Positions 8,222-16,591 of a DNA stretch of 64,000 nt are shown piece after piece. The position numbers and the translations under genes were made by a program. The DNA lies in contig MESL01000044.1 of the NCBI GenBank assembly GCA_001770955.1, positions 1 through 64,000 on the forward strand. The letters run 5' to 3'. The notes beneath the pieces were generated by a model. The model was given only the letters and a program-made list of their open reading frames with translations. It ran no database searches and had not been told where the DNA came from. Source of the DNA: Burkholderiales bacterium RIFCSPLOWO2_12_FULL_65_40 (GTDB taxonomy: Bacteria > Pseudomonadota > Gammaproteobacteria > Burkholderiales > Burkholderiaceae_C). Position 1 is the stretch's first letter, and the number at the start of each line of letters is the position of its first letter.

Positions 8222-11200
8222 TCACAGCCCGGCAAGGCCGGGCTGCGCGGACAGGGAAGAAGGCCGGCGCACCTGCCAGGCAGCCCCGGCCAGCGCCACC
8301 AGGGCCATGGCCAGCAGGGCCACGATGTCGGCCATGCGCTGCACGGGCGTGGGCGGGGTGGCGGCGGGGTCGGGCTGGCGTTCCAGCAGCACGCCCAGCG
8401 TGGGCGCGGCGGGTGCGGCGGGCTGCACGGCGGCCTGGGGGGGCGGCGCGGGCAGCCCCGCCGGTGGCGATTGCGGCGTGGCCACGGCCAGGCCGGTGGA
8501 CGCGGGCGCGGCGCCCTGCGCGGCCTGCTCCACCCAGCGGCGCACGCTGGGCAGTTCGGCCGCCAGCGGGGCGGCGCGCGTGAGTTCCTGGTACAGCTGT
8601 GCGAGCTGCTTTTGCGTGTCGGCATCGGTCTGCCAGTAGCCCTGGTGCTGGGCCTGCACCAGGCGCTCCAGCGACTGCGCATAGGCCTGCGGGTGTTCCT
8701 TGAGCCATTCGGGCAGGCCCAGCTGGTGCTTGTCGCGCACCAGCACGTCGTAGAAGCTTTGCCAGTGGTCGCTGCGCACCGTGTCGGGCGCCACGGCCTG
8801 CCAGCCCCAGGCGAACTGCACGGCCTTGAGCACCTGCAGCGTGCCCGAATAGCCCTCGGCCTTCTGCGCCTGCAGCCAGCCCGGGTGCAGGTAGCGCGAC
8901 TGCATCTCCAGCGCAATGGCGCGCTGCGCGGTCTCGGTGGTGGGCTCGCCCGCGTCCTGCAACTGGGCCACATGAAGCTCCAGCCCCTGCGCTCGCCCGG
9001 CCACGCGGGCGGCCGCCGACAGGCCGCCCAGGTACTGGAACGGGTCGTCCGAGCTGACCATGGCATACAGGTGAGAGCTGCGCGACAGGATGGCGGCGTC
9101 GGTGCGGCGCAAATGAGCCGCCAATGCCATGGCGCCCAGCGCCTTCGCCGCCGTTCCGCCCGCCACGCCCGTCACGGGCTCGCCCTCCAGATACGGCTGG
9201 CTCATGCGCTGCAGGAACATCTGGCCCAGGCGCGCATCGTTGGTTTGCAGGCCATCGCTCTGCACCGCGTCCGACAGGCCGGTGCCGTAGTCGCCCACCG
9301 CATTGCCGAACGAGCGCACGCGCGCCAGCTGCTCGGCCTGTGCGCGGGGCACGCCTTGTTTGCGCAGTTCCTGGCCGATCTGCTCGGTGTTGCGCGCAAT
9401 CACGTTGCCGGGCTCGGCCGTGGCGGCCTGGGCCACCGCGCGGTCGAGCAGCGCCATCAGCGCGGGGAACTGGTCGCGGTACGAGCCGGTGATGCTCATG
9501 AGCACATCGACGCGCGGACGTTTCAGCTCGTCAGCGGCGATGGTCTCCACACGCACCGGGCGGCCCGAGTCGTCCCACACCGGGCGCATGCCCAGCGCCA
9601 CGAGGGCCTGGGCTTCCATGATGCCCTGGTGGCGCAGCGTTTCGCCCGCCCACAGCGACAGCGCCATGCGCTGCGGTGCCTGGCCGCCGTGGCGCGCCTG
9701 GTAGTCCTTGAACCAGTCGTTGAACAGCGTCTGCGCCACGGCATAGGCCTGGCGCGTGGGCAGGCGGCTCGGGTCCAGCCCCGTGAGGTTGCGGCCCGTG
9801 GGCAGGCTGTCGGGGTTGCGGATGGGGTCGCCGCCGTAGGCCGCGGGCAGGTAGCGGCCCTCCAACCCCGCCAGCAGGCCGGGCATCTCGCCCTCGGTGG
9901 CCAGCAAGCGCTCCAGCGCCTGCGCGCGCAGTGCCAATTGCAGCAGCGCGGGCGTGGCTATGGGTTGGCGCGCGGCGCGGTTGGGCACATGGTCTTCGGC
10001 GCGCACCACGTCGGATGCCGCCTGCGCGGGCAGCGCGGGGCGCAGGTCCAGCACGCTTGCGGCCTCGGCGTCCACCAGCGCCAGCTCCAGCCAGCGCGCG
10101 GGGCGTGCGGTCCGCACGGTGTCGTGCCGAATGAGAAAGGCTTCGTCGATGTCTTCGCCCAGCGCCTCGATCAGCGACTTGCGCAGCGCCTGCAGGATGG
10201 TCTCGCGTCGCTGCTCGGGCGCGGGTACGCGGCCAAACACGGCCAGGCCCTTGGGCTGCGAGCTTTGCGCGAGCTGGTCCAGGTAGGGGTGCAGGAGTTC
10301 CAGGAAACCCGTGAAGTCGGCAGCGATGCGCGCGGCGCTCCAGCCCAGGTCGCGGTGCAGCTGGTACTCCACGAACTGCGCCACCAGCTGCTTTTCGAGC
10401 GCGCGGCGCGTGGGGCCTTCGTCCACCGTCTCCCACTCGTGCATCACCTCGTGCATGTGGGCCATGCGCGCCTCGAAGCCCGCCGGGGCGAACACGGGCG
10501 TGCGGTGGCTCACCAGCACGGCGCGGCCCCGGCGCTTGGCCGTGAGGGCCTCGCCCAGGTTGTCCACGATGTAGGGGTAGACCACGGGCAGGTCGCCCAG
10601 GGGCAGCAAGGCATCGTCGTACACATCGAGCGCACGCGCCTTGCCGCCCGCCCATTCCTGCGTGCCGTGGGTGCCGAAGTGGATGAGCGCATCGGCCTCC
10701 AGCTGCGCCCACAGGTACACCGCCAGGTAATGGTGCGACAGCGGCGCCTTGGATTTGTGCATGAACGGGTTCTGGCCCAGGCGCAGTGTTTCTTCGCGCG
10801 GGGGCTGGGGCAATACCGAGAGCTTGCCCACCTGCAGGCGCGGGATGGCGAACACTTTTTCGCCCTGCCAATTGACCACGTAGCGGCTCTTTTCGGGCGG
10901 GCCCCAGTGCGCGTTCATGCGCTCGCGCACGGCTTTGGGCAAGGTGGCCAGGTGCTGCTCGTAGCGCGCCAGCGGCAGCGCGGCGGCCTGGCCGTTTTGC
11001 AGCAATGCACGCACATCGGCGCCGGGGTAGTAGGCGGCGAGCAGCGGCTTGAGGCCGTCGATCCAGCCCTGCTCGGGCACCTGCTGCGTGCGGTAACCCG
11101 CCTGGGCCAGGCCGTGCGACACCTGCTCCAGGCTGCGCGGCACGTTGAGGAAGGAGGCGCCGAAGTTGGTGCCGCCCGGCGGGTAGTTGTAGACCATGGC

Positions 11201-12355
11201 CACCAGGCGCTTGTCGGCGGCGGGCTTTGTCTGCAGCGCGATCAGGCGCCGCGCCTTCGCGGCCACGGCCTGGGCCTGGCGGTCGATGAGCCGAAAGTCC
11301 TTGCCCTCGGCGCCGTGGGCGGCGACCAGGATCGGGTCGATGGCGCCGGACGCCTCGGGCTGGGCCAGGTAGAACGGCACGTCGGACAGCGAGAGCCCCG
11401 TGTCGCTCGCCTCCCACGCGGCGGCATCGCCCGCGCGGTAGGGCTGCGTGCCCAGCAGCGGCACGCCCCAGCGCGCCAGCAGCGGCTGCAGCGCGGCGGC
11501 CTGGGGCACGAGCTGGTGCAGCACCAGGGCCGACGCATGCAGGCGGCCCGGGCCGGTGCCACTGGCGGGGGGCAACTCCAGCACCTCGGCCAGCGTCTGC
11601 GCCGTGACCTGCTGGCCAAAGGCGGCGTAGGCGAACAGGCCCTGCTGCTGGAAGACGCGCAGCCAGTCATCGAGCCAGGCCGTGCTGCCGTCGACGAAAT
11701 GGTGGCGGTGCACCAGCACGGCCACGGCGGGCAGGCCGCGCAAGGCGCCCTGCCCTGCGCGCCACCGCTCAAGCGCCATGGCGTTCGGTAGCAGGCCGGG
11801 AGCTTCGGGATGGTAGAGGCCGCGCACGGGCAGGATCTCGGGCGCAGGCAAGGCCGGCAGGGGCGCGCCGGCCACGGTGGCGTGCGCCAGGGCCATGGCG
11901 TGCCGCAGGTTGCGCCGCCCGCCCGCCTGCAGGTAGGCCACCATGCGCGCCGAGGCATCAAGCGCCGCCAGATCGGCCGCCGGGGCGCCGGCCGGCACCC
12001 AGACCACGCGACCGGGCGTGCGCGCGGCGCGCGCATCAAGCTGCGGCCCCGCCATGCGGCGCAGGCGGGCCTCGACGCTGGCGTGCGGCGCATCCACCCA
12101 CACCAGCGCGGCGCTGGCCAGGGCCTGCTGAAGCCTCTGGGCCTGCGTCGCATCGAGCATTGCCGGGCCGCCCAGCGGGTAGTCGATGTGCTCGAAGCCC
12201 AGGCCGGCATCCGCCGCGAGGCGCTGCACCATGGCGGTACGCGGCGCGGTGGTGATGTCCGAGGTGAGCCACAGCAGCCCCGGCGCGGCCTGTGCCCATG
12301 GGGCGGCCAGCACCAGCAGGCACCCCAGTGCCAGGGCCCGGACGATTCGGGTCAT
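8222..12355 (-). CDS. cobN: CobN/HmuS-family chelatase subunit, predicted periplasmic and membrane-anchored
   Basis: A 1377-residue protein of the CobN/BchH family (large subunit of cobalto-/magnesium chelatases). Unlike classical cytoplasmic CobN it starts with a clear Sec signal peptide: a basic MTRIVR, a hydrophobic core and an AQA cleavage site near residue 24. After the chelatase domain comes a Pro/Ala-rich linker (about 1270-1325), one hydrophobic helix (about 1333-1353) and a basic tail (VRRPSS). The chelatase body should thus face the periplasm, anchored at the C-terminus. It overlaps the DUF2149 gene by 4 nt (ATGA) and follows an ExbB-like gene; CobS/CobT AAA+ and vWA partners are absent here. 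From family knowledge, CobN-like HmuS of Bacteroidetes heme loci has similar neighbours. The exact reaction (metal insertion, removal or corrinoid handling) is unknown. Confidence 0.85.
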   Translation of the reverse strand: MTRIVRALALGCLLVLAAPWAQAAPGLLWLTSDITTAPRTAMVQRLAADAGLGFEHIDYPLGGPAMLDATQAQRLQQALASAALVWVDAPHASVEARLRRMAGPQLDARAARTPGRVVWVPAGAPAADLAALDASARMVAYLQAGGRRNLRHAMALAHATVAGAPLPALPAPEILPVRGLYHPEAPGLLPNAMALERWRAGQGALRGLPAVAVLVHRHHFVDGSTAWLDDWLRVFQQQGLFAYAAFGQQVTAQTLAEVLELPPASGTGPGRLHASALVLHQLVPQAAALQPLLARWGVPLLGTQPYRAGDAAAWEASDTGLSLSDVPFYLAQPEASGAIDPILVAAHGAEGKDFRLIDRQAQAVAAKARRLIALQTKPAADKRLVAMVYNYPPGGTNFGASFLNVPRSLEQVSHGLAQAGYRTQQVPEQGWIDGLKPLLAAYYPGADVRALLQNGQAAALPLARYEQHLATLPKAVRERMNAHWGPPEKSRYVVNWQGEKVFAIPRLQVGKLSVLPQPPREETLRLGQNPFMHKSKAPLSHHYLAVYLWAQLEADALIHFGTHGTQEWAGGKARALDVYDDALLPLGDLPVVYPYIVDNLGEALTAKRRGRAVLVSHRTPVFAPAGFEARMAHMHEVMHEWETVDEGPTRRALEKQLVAQFVEYQLHRDLGWSAARIAADFTGFLELLHPYLDQLAQSSQPKGLAVFGRVPAPEQRRETILQALRKSLIEALGEDIDEAFLIRHDTVRTARPARWLELALVDAEAASVLDLRPALPAQAASDVVRAEDHVPNRAARQPIATPALLQLALRAQALERLLATEGEMPGLLAGLEGRYLPAAYGGDPIRNPDSLPTGRNLTGLDPSRLPTRQAYAVAQTLFNDWFKDYQARHGGQAPQRMALSLWAGETLRHQGIMEAQALVALGMRPVWDDSGRPVRVETIAADELKRPRVDVLMSITGSYRDQFPALMALLDRAVAQAATAEPGNVIARNTEQIGQELRKQGVPRAQAEQLARVRSFGNAVGDYGTGLSDAVQSDGLQTNDARLGQMFLQRMSQPYLEGEPVTGVAGGTAAKALGAMALAAHLRRTDAAILSRSSHLYAMVSSDDPFQYLGGLSAAARVAGRAQGLELHVAQLQDAGEPTTETAQRAIALEMQSRYLHPGWLQAQKAEGYSGTLQVLKAVQFAWGWQAVAPDTVRSDHWQSFYDVLVRDKHQLGLPEWLKEHPQAYAQSLERLVQAQHQGYWQTDADTQKQLAQLYQELTRAAPLAAELPSVRRWVEQAAQGAAPASTGLAVATPQSPPAGLPAPPPQAAVQPAAPAAPTLGVLLERQPDPAATPPTPVQRMADIVALLAMALVALAGAAWQVRRPSSLSAQPGLAGL

Positions 12356-12726
12356 GGCGTGGGTTCGGCGGGGCCGCCGGCGCCGCTGCGCACCGCGCCC
12401 GGCACGCCCCCCCCTTCGGGGATGTAGACGATGTTGCCGTCTTCGAGCCGGTAGGCCACGCCCGCGCGCACGCCCTGCCCCTGGGCGGCGCTACCGGCGC
12501 CCTTGAAGCGCACCTCGCGCCCCTGCTCGCGCACGACGACTTCCATGTCGGGCTGGCCCGCGTTGCGGATGATGGTGACGCTGTCGTTGCCGCTGGCCTG
12601 CGTCTGCACCACCACGGCGGTCAGCAGGGCGACGACGAGCACGAGGAACACGTCCACCAGGTTGATAGCCGAGAGCATGGGATCGTCGTCATCCTCGGCC
12701 AGGATGCTCAGGTGGCGCAAACTCAT
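12352..12726 (-). CDS. DUF2149 protein, ExbD/TolR-like single-pass membrane protein
   Basis: A 124-residue protein starting at ATG 12726. After an acidic N-terminus (EDDDD, residues 11-15) it has one hydrophobic helix, residues 21-41, beginning INLVDVFLVLVVALLTA; the remainder is a soluble, probably periplasmic domain ending in a Gly/Pro-rich tail. The helix closely resembles that of ExbD in this same window (TPLVDVMLVLLIIFIIT), including the aspartate (Asp25 here) that forms the proton path in ExbD/TolR. It overlaps the ExbB-like gene upstream and cobN downstream by 4 nt each. I infer it is the ExbD-like half of a stator serving the periplasmic CobN. Confidence 0.8.
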   Translation of the reverse strand: MSLRHLSILAEDDDDPMLSAINLVDVFLVLVVALLTAVVVQTQASGNDSVTIIRNAGQPDMEVVVREQGREVRFKGAGSAAQGQGVRAGVAYRLEDGNIVYIPEGGGVPGAVRSGAGGPAEPTP

Positions 12727-13196
12727 TGCGCCACCCCACGCTCCTTGCGCACGGCGAGCAGTTCGGCCAGCAGCCAGCGGCGGCGCACCGAGTACACCAC
12801 CAGCCCCACCGATGCAGCCGCCAGCGCCAGCACCACACCCGCGAAGGCGCCGCTGAACACCGCCAGCGCTTGCTGGCCATTGCCGGCCGCCACGTTCTGC
12901 AGCGCCGGGCCGAGCGGAATCATGGTGGCGATCAGCCCCAGCATGGGCGACAGGCGGCTGAGCAGGCGCACCGGCTCCACCTGGCGCACCAATTGCAGCT
13001 CCAGCTCCTCGATCGAGAGCCCGGGCGCCACGCGCAGCGAACGATAGCGCGGGCTGCGCCAGCGCTGCCAGGCCTCCATCAGCGTCGCGCCGCCGGCCCA
13101 GAGTGCGTACACAAAAGCCAGCCCCACGAGCACCAGCACGGGCAGCAGCAGCAATTGCGCAACCTGCGAAAAACCTGTTTCCAGAACCATGTTCAT
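12723..13196 (-). CDS. MotA/TolQ/ExbB-like proton channel protein
   Basis: A 157-residue inner-membrane protein from ATG 13196 (13190 is a second possible start). Three hydrophobic segments are visible: about residues 10-32, 84-102 (SPMLGLIATMIPLGPAL) and 117-140 (GAFAGVVLALAAASVGLVVY). This is the compact TolQ/ExbB layout, with the conserved proline and small-residue helices that line the proton channel. It overlaps btuD by 4 nt (ATGA) and the DUF2149 gene by 4 nt. It is distinct from the classical exbB at 33767, which pairs with tonB. It probably forms a dedicated stator with the DUF2149 protein. Confidence 0.82.
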   Translation of the reverse strand: MNMVLETGFSQVAQLLLLPVLVLVGLAFVYALWAGGATLMEAWQRWRSPRYRSLRVAPGLSIEELELQLVRQVEPVRLLSRLSPMLGLIATMIPLGPALQNVAAGNGQQALAVFSGAFAGVVLALAAASVGLVVYSVRRRWLLAELLAVRKERGVAQ

Positions 13197-13999
13197 TCCT
13201 TTTCTTCGATGGCGTGCGGCACCAGCCGGGGCAGCGCCAGCCACTGGCCCGCCACGCCGTGGATGGCGATGCGCTGGTCGAACACCTGCTCCAGCGCGCG
13301 GTGCGTGGCCACATCCCGGGCCGCGCCGTGGTGGCGCAGGCACCCCTGGGCGACGATGGCCACGTCGTCGGCCTGCAGCGCCATCGACAGCTCATGCAGC
13401 ACGCTGACCACGGTGCGGCCGTGCGCCACGAGCTCGCGCACCAGCAGCAGCCAGTCGGCCTGGTGCGGCGGGTCGAGGTTGGCCAGGGGCTCGTCCATCA
13501 GCAGCACGCCCGCCTGCACGGCCAGCGCGCGTGCCAGCAACACGCGCTGGCGCTCGCCGCCCGAGAGCTGGCCGAGCGCGCGCGCGCGCCACTCCCAGGC
13601 CTGGGTGGCGCGCAGCGCCTGCTCGACGGCGGCGTGGTCCTGCGGGCTGGCGGGCTGCATCCAGCCCTGGTGCGGCAGGCGGCCGAGCATGGCCACGTCG
13701 TACACGGTCAGGTCGTCGGCGGCGGCCTCGTTCTGCCCGAGCCAGGACAGTTGCAAGGCACGCTCGCGCCGGGGCCAGGCGTGCAGCGCGCGCCCATGCA
13801 GCAGCACCTGCCCGCTGCTGGCCGGCATAAGGCCCGCCAGCACCTTGAGCAGCGTGGACTTGCCTGCGCCGTTGGGGCCGACGATGCTGGTCCAGCGGCC
13901 CGCCGCGAGCGGCAGGGTCACACTGTGCAGTATGGGGTGTTTTCCGATTCCAGCGCTTATGAAACAAGCGCTGACAGCTATGTTTTCAGGAGCAGTCAC
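13193..13999 (-). CDS. btuD: cobalamin ABC transporter ATP-binding protein BtuD
   Basis: The ATPase of the B12 importer (FecCD/BtuCD type). The 268-residue protein shows Walker A GPNGAGKST (residues 41-49), the LSGGERQR signature, Walker B VLLMDEP with ANLD, and the H-loop LHELS. I place the start at GTG 13999, because it overlaps the btuC stop as GTGA, the pattern used throughout this operon, with a G-rich ribosome-binding site just upstream; an ATG at 14038 is possible. Residues about 5-20 are encoded by a dispersed-repeat copy (13946-13985). BtuC, BtuF and BtuB are encoded upstream in the same operon. Confidence 0.92.
   Translation of the reverse strand: MTAPENIAVSACFISAGIGKHPILHSVTLPLAAGRWTSIVGPNGAGKSTLLKVLAGLMPASSGQVLLHGRALHAWPRRERALQLSWLGQNEAAADDLTVYDVAMLGRLPHQGWMQPASPQDHAAVEQALRATQAWEWRARALGQLSGGERQRVLLARALAVQAGVLLMDEPLANLDPPHQADWLLLVRELVAHGRTVVSVLHELSMALQADDVAIVAQGCLRHHGAARDVATHRALEQVFDQRIAIHGVAGQWLALPRLVPHAIEEKE
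13946..13985. repeat. dispersed palindromic repeat at the btuD 5' end
   Basis: The plus strand contains CCAGCGCTTATGAAACAAGCGCTGACAGC (in two arms: CCAGCGCTTA and AAGCGCTGACAGCTATG). It matches the repeat family at 33008, 37545 and 52442 and is translated as the N-terminus of BtuD. Confidence 0.65.
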
Positions 14000-15093
14000 A
14001 ACAGCCCCCCGGGCGCCGTTCGCCGGTGCATCAGCCACAGCAGGTAGCCGCCGCCAAGCACAGCGGTGAGCACGCCCACGGGCAGCTCCTGCGGCGCCAT
14101 GAGGCCGCGCGCCAGCAGGTCGGCGCCGGCCAGCAGGGCCGCGCCCATGAAGCTGGCCAGCAGCATCAGGCGGCCGTGGCGCACGCTGACGATGGCGCGC
14201 ACCAGGTGCGGCGCGGCCAGGCCGACAAAAGCGATAAGCCCGGTCTGCGCCACGGCGGTGCCGGTGGCCAGCGCCAACACCACCACCAGCGCGGCGCGCA
14301 GCGGCGCGAGCCGCAGGCCCAGGCTCAGCGCCGTGGATTCACCCAGCGCCAGCCCGTCGAGCACGCGCGCCAGCAGCCAGGCCGCCGCCAGGCACAGCAG
14401 CCACACGGCCAGCATGAGCAGGCAGGCCGTCCAGCCCACGAAGCCCGTGGAGCCGAGCAGAAAGGCCTGCATGGCCTGCAGCGAGTCGGGCGACATCAGC
14501 AAAATCAGCGAAGTGAATGCGCCCAGCACCACGCCCACCACCACGCCCGCCAGCAGCAGGCGCAGCGTGTGCTGCACGCCGCGCGCCAGTGCCAGCGTGA
14601 GCAGCACCGCCAGCACGGCGCCCACGAAAGCCGCACCCGTGAGCCCCAGGCGCACCAGCCAGTGGCTGGAATAGACCGACACGGCCATGGCCGCGCTGGC
14701 CCCGCCCACCATGCCCGCGCCGCCGCCCATGAGCGCCAGCACGGTGGCCACGCCCAGCGAGGCGCCCGAGGCGCTGCCCAGCAGGTACGGGTCGGCCAGC
14801 GGGTTGCGAAACAGCCCCTGGGCCACGGCGCCGGCCAGCCCCAGCAGCGCGCCGGCGGCCCAGGCACCGATGGTGCGCGGCAGGCGGATGTCCCACACAA
14901 TCTGCAGCGCCATGGCGTGCGCCGCAGGGTCGGCCTGCGCATCCATCAGCGCGGGCCAGAGGTTCTCCAGCCCCATGCTGCCCACGCCGGTGCCCAGCAA
15001 CACCAGCGCCACGCCCGCCAGCGCCAGGCCCACAGCCAGCCAGAGGCCGCAGGCCCCCTGCCGCACCGGTGGTGAAGACACGGCAGCCTTCAT
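13996..15093 (-). CDS. btuC: cobalamin ABC transporter permease BtuC
   Basis: An inner-membrane permease of the FecCD family that passes B12 from BtuF to the cytoplasm. The 365-residue protein from ATG 15093 has about ten hydrophobic helices and the family segments RLPRTIGAWAAGALLGLAGAVAQG, NPLADPYLLGSASGAS and GLIAFVGLAAPHLVR, the last being the cytoplasmic coupling loop that contacts BtuD. The start overlaps the btuF stop by 4 nt. The downstream btuD start overlaps the stop of this gene. Confidence 0.93.
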   Translation of the reverse strand: MKAAVSSPPVRQGACGLWLAVGLALAGVALVLLGTGVGSMGLENLWPALMDAQADPAAHAMALQIVWDIRLPRTIGAWAAGALLGLAGAVAQGLFRNPLADPYLLGSASGASLGVATVLALMGGGAGMVGGASAAMAVSVYSSHWLVRLGLTGAAFVGAVLAVLLTLALARGVQHTLRLLLAGVVVGVVLGAFTSLILLMSPDSLQAMQAFLLGSTGFVGWTACLLMLAVWLLCLAAAWLLARVLDGLALGESTALSLGLRLAPLRAALVVVLALATGTAVAQTGLIAFVGLAAPHLVRAIVSVRHGRLMLLASFMGAALLAGADLLARGLMAPQELPVGVLTAVLGGGYLLWLMHRRTAPGGLL

Positions 15094-15998
15094 GATCGCG
15101 CGCCCTGGCCGGCCGTCTTTTCGGCCAGGCAGGCCGCCATGAGGCGCGCGGCCTCGGCCATGCGCGGGCCGGGGCGGATCAGTACGTCGGACTGTTCGGG
15201 CGAGAAGACGCACAGGCGCTGCTCGCGCAGCGCGCGCATGCTCGCCCAGCCCGGGCGCGCGGCCAGGCCCTCGGCGCTGCGCGCGCCGACCATGATGAGG
15301 TCGGGGTTGGCGCGCACCACGAATTCGGGGTTGAGCTTGGGGAACGGCCCCAGCGTGGCGGGCAGGATGTTGCGGGCGCCCAGGCGCGCCAGCGTCTCGC
15401 CGATGAAGGAGCCCGGCCCGGCGCCATACGGCCCGGGGTTGACCTCGAAATACACGCGCGCACCGCGTGCGGCCGGGGGCAGCGACTGCGCAGCGGCCTG
15501 CACGCCCGCGTCGGTGGCGCGCCAGACGCGCTGCGCGTCCTGCACGCCCAGCAGCTGGCCCACCTTGCCGAGCACGCGTTGCATGTCGGCATGGGTCTTG
15601 GGCTCCAACGCCACCACGGCAATGCCCAGGGCTTCGAGCCGCGCCGCCGCGCGCGAGGAGGTGGCCATGAGCACCACGTCGGGCCGCAGCGCGACGACGG
15701 CTTCAATGTTCGGGTCCAGCCCACCGCCCACCTGGGGCAGTTTGCGCACGCTTTCGGGCCAGTTGGTGTAGCGGTCCACGCCGACGAGGCGCTGGCATTC
15801 ACCCAGCGCGCACACGGTTTCGGCCAGCGAGGGCAGCAGGCTGACGATGCGCTGCGGCGTGCGCGCCAACGCAACGGCGCGGCCCCGGTCGTCGGTAAGC
15901 TGCACGCCCTGCGCCTGCGCGGTGCCGAACATGAGCAACAGCAGCGCCAGCAGCACCGCCACCACGATCAGAATGCGCTTGATGGGGGTGGGTTTCAT
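15090..15998 (-). CDS. btuF: cobalamin ABC transporter substrate-binding protein BtuF
   Basis: The periplasmic corrinoid-binding protein that delivers B12 to BtuCD. The 302-residue protein from ATG 15998 begins with a signal peptide (basic KPTPIKR, a long leucine core, TAQAQ cleavage near residue 30). The BtuF/FecB fold follows: RTPQRIVSLLPSLAETVCALG, VGVDRYTNWPESV and LRPDVVLMATS. The start overlaps the cobU stop by 4 nt and its own stop overlaps btuC. The substrate is most likely cobalamin, given BtuB, the riboswitch and the cobalamin biosynthetic neighbours. Confidence 0.92.
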   Translation of the reverse strand: MKPTPIKRILIVVAVLLALLLLMFGTAQAQGVQLTDDRGRAVALARTPQRIVSLLPSLAETVCALGECQRLVGVDRYTNWPESVRKLPQVGGGLDPNIEAVVALRPDVVLMATSSRAAARLEALGIAVVALEPKTHADMQRVLGKVGQLLGVQDAQRVWRATDAGVQAAAQSLPPAARGARVYFEVNPGPYGAGPGSFIGETLARLGARNILPATLGPFPKLNPEFVVRANPDLIMVGARSAEGLAARPGWASMRALREQRLCVFSPEQSDVLIRPGPRMAEAARLMAACLAEKTAGQGARS

Positions 15999-16591
15999 CC
16001 AGTCTCTTTCAATGTGAGCGGCAACCCGGCCGCCATCAGCGTGACGCGCTCGCACGCCTGCGCTACCTGCTGGTTGAGCAGGCCCAGCGCATCGACAAAG
16101 GCGCGCACCTCGCGCCCCAGCGGAATCACTCCCAGGCCGATTTCGTTGCCCACCAGAACCACGGGGCCGGGGGCCTGCTCAAGTGCTATAAAAAAAAGAG
16201 CTGCTTGCGCTTGCCAGTTGTGCGCCAGAGCCTCTTTTTGTTCAAAATCCATGGCCTCCTGCCCGGCGGGCATGGTCCAGTTCGTGAGCCACAGCGTCAG
16301 GCAGTCCACCACCAGCAGGGTACCCGGCTGGCTGTGGCGGGTGATGGCACCGGCCAGGTCACGCGGTTCTTCCAGCGTGGCCAGGCCCGGCACGCGCTCG
16401 GCACGGTCGCGCTGGTGGCGGGCGATGCGCGCGCGCATTTCGTCGTCCCAGGGCTCGGCGGTGGCCATGAGCAGCGCGCGGTGCGAGGGCGAACGCGCCA
16501 GCCAGTCGCGCGCGAGCAGCTCGGCGCGGCGCGACTTGCCGCTTTTCTGCCCGCCCAGGATGAGTTCGCTGCGCGCAATGCGGGCGTTCAT
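15995..16591 (-). CDS. cobU: adenosylcobinamide kinase / adenosylcobinamide-phosphate guanylyltransferase CobU
   Basis: CobU (CobP) phosphorylates adenosylcobinamide and then transfers GMP to give adenosylcobinamide-GDP. The 198-residue protein from ATG 16591 has P-loop GGQKSGKS (13-20), IARHQRDR with the probable guanylylated histidine at 59, DCLTLWLTN, and VGNEIGLGVIPLGREVRAF near the C-terminus. Both ends use 4-nt overlaps (with cobB and btuF). A stretch of about 15-18 residues before VVLVGNE is encoded by a dispersed-repeat copy (16180-16232); this is the variable loop of the family, so function is probably kept. Confidence 0.94.
   Translation of the reverse strand: MNARIARSELILGGQKSGKSRRAELLARDWLARSPSHRALLMATAEPWDDEMRARIARHQRDRAERVPGLATLEEPRDLAGAITRHSQPGTLLVVDCLTLWLTNWTMPAGQEAMDFEQKEALAHNWQAQAALFFIALEQAPGPVVLVGNEIGLGVIPLGREVRAFVDALGLLNQQVAQACERVTLMAAGLPLTLKETG
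16180..16232. repeat. dispersed palindromic repeat inside cobU
   Basis: AAGTGCTATAAAAAAAAGAG and AGCTGCTTGCGCTTGCCAG are recognisable arms of the window's repeat family (complement GGCAAGCGCAAGCAGCTC). It is in frame within cobU. Confidence 0.6.

Noticed and set aside
7442-11791. A very long open frame (about 1450 codons) on the plus strand opposite cobN/cobO
   Set aside because: It is antisense to clear coding genes, its product is Gln/His/Arg/Gly-rich low-complexity, and such frames arise from strong third-position GC bias.
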